Program-made: the position numbers and the translations under genes | Assembly (NCBI RefSeq): GCF_021917145.1 | Contig: NW_025813698.1 | Span: forward strand, 410,501 to 474,500 | Reading direction: 5' to 3' | Source of the DNA: Hypomesus transpacificus | Taxonomy: Eukaryota > Chordata > Actinopteri > Osmeriformes > Osmeridae | DNA: 64,000 bases | The notes under the pieces: generated by a model | The model's database searches: none | What the model saw: only the letters and a program-made list of their open reading frames with translations | What the model was told of the DNA's origin: nothing | Shown: positions 59,690 to 64,000 of the stretch, piece by piece | Layout: each line of letters starts with the position of its first letter | Numbering within the stretch: the first letter of the stretch is position 1

Positions 59690-61010
59690 CTGCCATTCCC
59701 TCCGCCTCTCCAGGAGATCTTCTGGAACCCTGCCCTTTGGAATGTCCACGTAGAGAGAATAGAGCCCATCACCTTGCCTTGCCAAACCCACACTGGTTTT
59801 GACTTAGAACGGACTGTTAAACTCAAATTCCATAGTGAGTCTAACATATCGGTCAGAGTTCCTGGACTAAGATTAAACACCGGTCAAGAACCAAGAGGTA
59901 CTTTAAATGGAGAATCATTTTATTTTCTAAGCTTGATTTGTTTCCTTTTACCCTACCTATTGTATACACTCATTCCAGTGAGTGTAACATATTTCCACGT
60001 TTACCATAGATGTCATCAAACACTGTAATTACACACATTTCTTACATTTCTAAAGTCATTTCTTAGTCATTTACAAGTCCCTGAAAGGTTCCTGAGAAAC
60101 TCATTTTGCCTATATTGGTTTGTATGTTTTGTGTCTTGTTTGCCAGTAATGGAACCAGCAGATGTTGGTTGCATTCCGAGGAAGGCACCCCCGAGGTCTT
60201 GGTATGGTGCACCTTGATTGGTGCTTAAAACTTCCAGTATCTGTATCTTCTCTCCCTGCCCAGCCCACAGCATGGGAGAAGCCTTCCTATGGCCCTTAAC
60301 TGGAAAAGCAAAAGGAAAACCTTTTTAGACTTCTGTCAGACAAATTATTTTTTAAATGTGTCTGCCCTTTCCTGTAAATATCGTACGAGGGAACTAAGGT
60401 GTAAAACTGTTTACACTCAAAATCTATTGTCAGCTTGGGTATGCATTTATTGGTGGAATCTGTCACTTCCTGAATGTGACTGGCAAATGTGTATTTTCTG
60501 TTGGAGGGACTGTAGGTCATGAATGACAAATTTCTGGCAATTGCATTCTTGTTGGTTGAAACAATGTTACTGTATTTGTGTGCTTAAACATTCATTCCAT
60601 CTATGGGCCATCTATGTAATTGAGAATACACTAGACTTCGTCTCGGGTATCTTCAAAATCTCACTTATGGCTTCATTTCACACACAGTGTAGGCGGTTAC
60701 GTACCAAAATATCGAACAAGCTAGCATTTCTGTGAGAGAAATGAAAGGAAACGCTTGTTCTTGGTCAGTAATCACTTCTACTGCTGTGCGAACTGTAAGG
60801 TCAAGGGATCAAGGTTCACGACCTTCCGTAAAGTTCATCAGTCTCAGTTTATTACCCGTGATACAAATGTTTGTTAGTAGGGCAGGGGGTACCGAAACGT
60901 CCCAGCAACATGACCCCAGATTAACCTCCCAAATTTTACTGGACATTCTTAGAAAATGAGTATTACATTTATCAACATTTAAACAAATTGATGCAACAAC
61001 ATGAAAGTAA
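59690..61010. other. Region between comp promoter and tmem38a 3' end
   Basis: No coding sequence or repeat family recognised. It includes comp upstream sequence, and its right end abuts the tmem38a poly(A) signal. Confidence 0.5.
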
Positions 61011-61022
61011 TTTTGTTTCGCC

Positions 61023-61591
61023 TTTATTAAAAGATTTGATTTCTAGAAAGTTTCATGTAAAAAGCAGCTATGGTTCCTTCACATATATTGCTCGATTCAC
61101 ATTACATTGTCTGATTGCCCTTTTGTGCTTAATGTTATACTGTTGCAAGTTTTAATGGGTATAAACCAAAGCCACTGACTACTGGAAGCAAAAGCACTTT
61201 TTGAACAGAGGCCTTCCTAAAGCAATTAAGTAACTCCTTGTTGTTCACATTGTTGACCACATGCTGTTGCACACGGTAACAGAAATCTATTGAGGAAAAA
61301 TAAATACACAAATAAATAATGAGATACGTACTGGCGGGGGTTGAAATCTTAAGTTTGAAACTTTGGTGATCTATTTACAGAATACCCTTACAAAGTAATA
61401 CATAAAAGCACCATTTGCCTCAATAGAAAGGGCCTTGTTTGATGGACGTCAAACAGCCCCTTTCCCCAGCAAGGAATGGGAGACCCCCATCTTATCTAAA
61501 AAGATTGCTGGACCATGTGGGGACTTCAGATGCAGTTTGTGGATGGTGTGGGGGGGCGTGAGCCCCCTTTTCCAGTAGTAGACTCTGAGCT
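61023..61591 (-). other. tmem38a 3' UTR with poly(A) signal
   Basis: AATAAA on the minus strand (61028-61023), about 565 nt beyond the stop codon, is a plausible polyadenylation signal. The intervening sequence shows no other gene. Confidence 0.5.
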
Positions 61592-62944
61592 CTACTCTGC
61601 TTTCTTGGACTTCCTCTTGCGGGTGCCTTCGCTCAGCTCCTCCTTGGATTTGACTGGCGAGGAAGGAGGGGGAGGGGCCGGAGCGTGGTGATCCTCCTCA
61701 GGGCCACCCAGGGCGGAGCCAAAGAGCAGGTAGCAGACCCATGACTCAATGAGGGCGAAAGGAGAACCATGGGAGTGGCGGGCTGTCATGAATACCTTGG
61801 AAGGAAATAACAAGAAAAATGTAAGCCATTCCACATACGTTCCATGTATTTCATCACCCCTTTGGTTGTAAAGAGTATATACGTGGACATAGACCAAAGT
61901 AGATCAAGTCTACTAGAGTTCAGCAGGTGGTTGTGTGTTGTTAAAGGTTTTGTTATATTTAGGGGACTTACATTTCCTATGAAAAAGGACCTACCTTGGA
62001 AGCAGCCATGAAGAGAGTGAAAGCACAGATAAGGGTGGCCTTAGACACAGGAAGCAAGTTTGTCTCTTGAAGTGTGAACAGAATGGCTCCATACAGGCTG
62101 GCTTTAGTAGGGCTGGAGAGACAAATTAATACTGGGTTGATCCCAAAACTCACAGAAAACATCTGAGAGCACACTGATATTGCCTGCTTAAAGAGATAGT
62201 TCACTCAATATTACTAATAACTTCACCTAATCTGTTGACATGAGCTGTGATTCAGTGTTTAATAAAAGGTTGCAGGGATGTCAGTCTTTGCTTCAGCATA
62301 TACTAGTATGCAGTATACACAAATAGTTTTTGAACCCTACCTTTTCTTAAAAATACAGCCATTAATTCTAGCTGGGAGCAGCTTTTGTAACAAGCCATCT
62401 CTAACACCGCATGCTTGTGCAGACAGCTGTAAATATCCAAGGCAACCATCAAGCCTAACGCCTTCAGGGGAAACACACTCACAATGACATGTTCAGGATT
62501 TCATTGGTCTCAGGCTTCCACACACCACGCAGCAGTTGCTCAAAATTTGACATGAGAGCCACTCCTGACCCTGTGAGGGTATAAATAGAAAGTACAAATT
62601 ATTAGGACAAAGGTCTGCCACTCGCTTCACTGGTCTTATCTGGGGTTTGCCTTTCTCGCCCCCCCATCCCCCCCTTTTAAAAAGTAGAACCATCACGAGG
62701 CACAGGCTAATCTTTGCAGTTGTGATCATGGGAATTCCTGTTTTAAGATACCAACCTTTTACATAGCCTACAATCACCATGATGATCCAGCCGTGGTGGT
62801 AAGCATGATGGGCATGGTGCACACCTGCTGCGATCTTACGAGTGCGAACCACTTCCTTCAGTGCCACCAACACCAGTTTGACAGGCAGGAAAGCCACACA
62901 TTTGTAAAAGAGGTTCAATGGGCAGTAAAAGATGAGGTACCTGA

Positions 62945-63007
<63 letters not shown>

Positions 63008-63293
63008 AGGAAAGAAAGAGGAAAAAATAGATATTGAAAGGGGGGGAAATTGTACTTAGCTACTTGTTTTCTAAATGTCTTGTGTTTTGCTACTTGTTTC
63101 AATGGAATTCACTCACAACTTTGAAAAGGAGCTTACCAGACAAATGAGGCAAGAAGGATGTGACTGTTGTGTTGGAAGTAGTCGAGGGGACAGCCTCCAA
63201 GCATGATGTCGGCTAAGATGTAGCTACCAAAGCAGTACAGCATAGCACAGAGCCAAGAGGCCACGGGGCTCTTGCGAGACACCTCCACTGACC
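61592..63293 (-). CDS. tmem38a: Trimeric intracellular cation channel type A, TRIC-A (5' partial)
   Basis: Potassium-permeable channel of the sarcoplasmic/endoplasmic reticulum that supplies counter-current for calcium release. Exons in gene order: 63293-63137, 62940-62753, 62570-62483, 62112-61995, 61795-61592; phases agree. Visible signatures: [37 protein letters not shown], the [18 protein letters not shown] segment with the KEV motif implicated in lipid binding and pore gating, [20 protein letters not shown] and [16 protein letters not shown]. The C-terminal cytosolic tail is Pro-rich and basic, ending [19 protein letters not shown], close to the mammalian TRIC-A tail and unlike TMEM38B. 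The first exon (N-terminus and first transmembrane helix) is not found before 64000 and must lie outside the window. Confidence 0.95.
62947..63003 (-). repeat. (GA)n microsatellite acting as acceptor tract of a tmem38a exon
   Basis: About 56 bp of GA on the plus strand. In tmem38a sense it reads (TC)n, then AATTCATCAG, the acceptor of exon 62940-62753. Confidence 0.93.
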
Positions 63294-64000
63294 CTGCAAA
63301 CCACAAATCCTGTTTGACTTTTGTACATCTAAACTCTTTGTGACACACAAGATGTTTTTTGTTGTTGACTGTGACATTTCATATGTACTATATTTTCTAG
63401 AAACTGTAGGTATTTACAGTTTATGTTCAACTAAACAGACCTCTTCACAATGTCTTATCATGATGGAAACCTGTCCAAGTCTATGTATTTTGGTTGAAGA
63501 GGACATATTGAATCTAGACAACTACTACAATACAAGTTTTACTATAACGGAACATCCCAGAGTAAATCTGGATCTATGAGTCACCACCCAATGTGCCAGA
63601 TCTGTGAGATCCCCAAGAACAGGTGGGATTTGGGGTCGAGGAATGATTAGCTGGAGGGCTGACAGAAAACTGATCTCAAGAAATGTGACCTAAAAATAAA
63701 TCTTGCTGTATTGCTTTTCTTGCCTCGCAACTGTCAGGTCTGGCTTTAACTTTGACCCGAACACCCCCCTTTATTCCAATCGATTAAATGGTTTTCATTA
63801 AACAGCTTGAACCAGGAAGTCTACTGAAAGAGACATATGCATGCAGAACTATAGCTAAGAGAATTTAAATCTGACATTTAAAACGGGCACTGGTCTGTTT
63901 GTGTGATTGGACACCTAGCTGGGAGCAACCCCTGGTTTGTTTCCTTTTACAAAAAAATGTGTAGTTTGGTACATAGATTTGAAACTTTTATCCATACATT
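63294..64000 (-). other. tmem38a first-intron sequence
   Basis: The incoming phase-1 acceptor at 63293 requires an upstream exon. No matching donor with a TRIC N-terminus is visible up to the window edge, so this is treated as intron. Confidence 0.6.

Noticed and set aside
59488..59880. N-terminal extension of comp upstream of MLKIVV
   Set aside because: The frame is open, but it contains the TATA box and has no secretory character; the signal peptide begins at 59487.

Overview
The window looks like nuclear chromosomal DNA from a ray-finned (teleost) fish. The genes are intron-rich vertebrate orthologues with short exons and canonical splice sites. The repeats are typical of fish: tRNA-headed SINEs, a Tc1-like DNA transposon, MITE-like foldback elements and many microsatellites and poly(C)/poly(G) runs. 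I cannot name the species. I built every gene model by hand from splice sites and reading phase. Four models close exactly in frame: il12rb1 (677 aa), klhl26 (604 aa), crtc1 (607 aa) and comp (748 aa).

Layout. 1-23.5 kb, minus strand: mast3, a MAST-family Ser/Thr kinase, with its 3' end beyond the left edge and two alternative promoters/first exons (about 19.0 and 23.5 kb). 25.5-31.6 kb, plus: a type I cytokine receptor best called il12rb1, divergent from mast3. 33.2-37 kb, plus: klhl26 (BTB-BACK-kelch). 38.1-52 kb, plus: crtc1 (CREB coactivator) with a long AU-rich 3' UTR and a Tc1-like transposon in one intron. 52.4-59.7 kb, minus: comp (thrombospondin-5), tail-to-tail with crtc1. 61.0 kb to the right edge, minus: tmem38a (TRIC-A), whose first exon lies outside. 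This set corresponds, as I recall it, to human 19p13.11, so the block looks like an old conserved neighbourhood rather than a functional operon.

Most notable observations. (1) A 28-bp minisatellite in mast3 (12883-13412) whose unit is a copy of the exon/intron boundary it abuts. It gives 19 donor-like CAG|GTAGG sites, each preceded by an acceptor-like C-rich tract plus CAG, and a stop codon if the first donor is skipped. (2) A textbook AT-AC (U12-type) intron in crtc1 (40109-40320). (3) A Tc1-like element with an uninterrupted DD34E transposase, TA target duplications and long IR/DR inverted repeats (42924-44584). (4) Pyrimidine microsatellites that serve directly as the polypyrimidine tracts of three different genes' exons. 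(5) A reading-phase mismatch between two mast3 exons, pointing to an unseen small exon or a sequence error.
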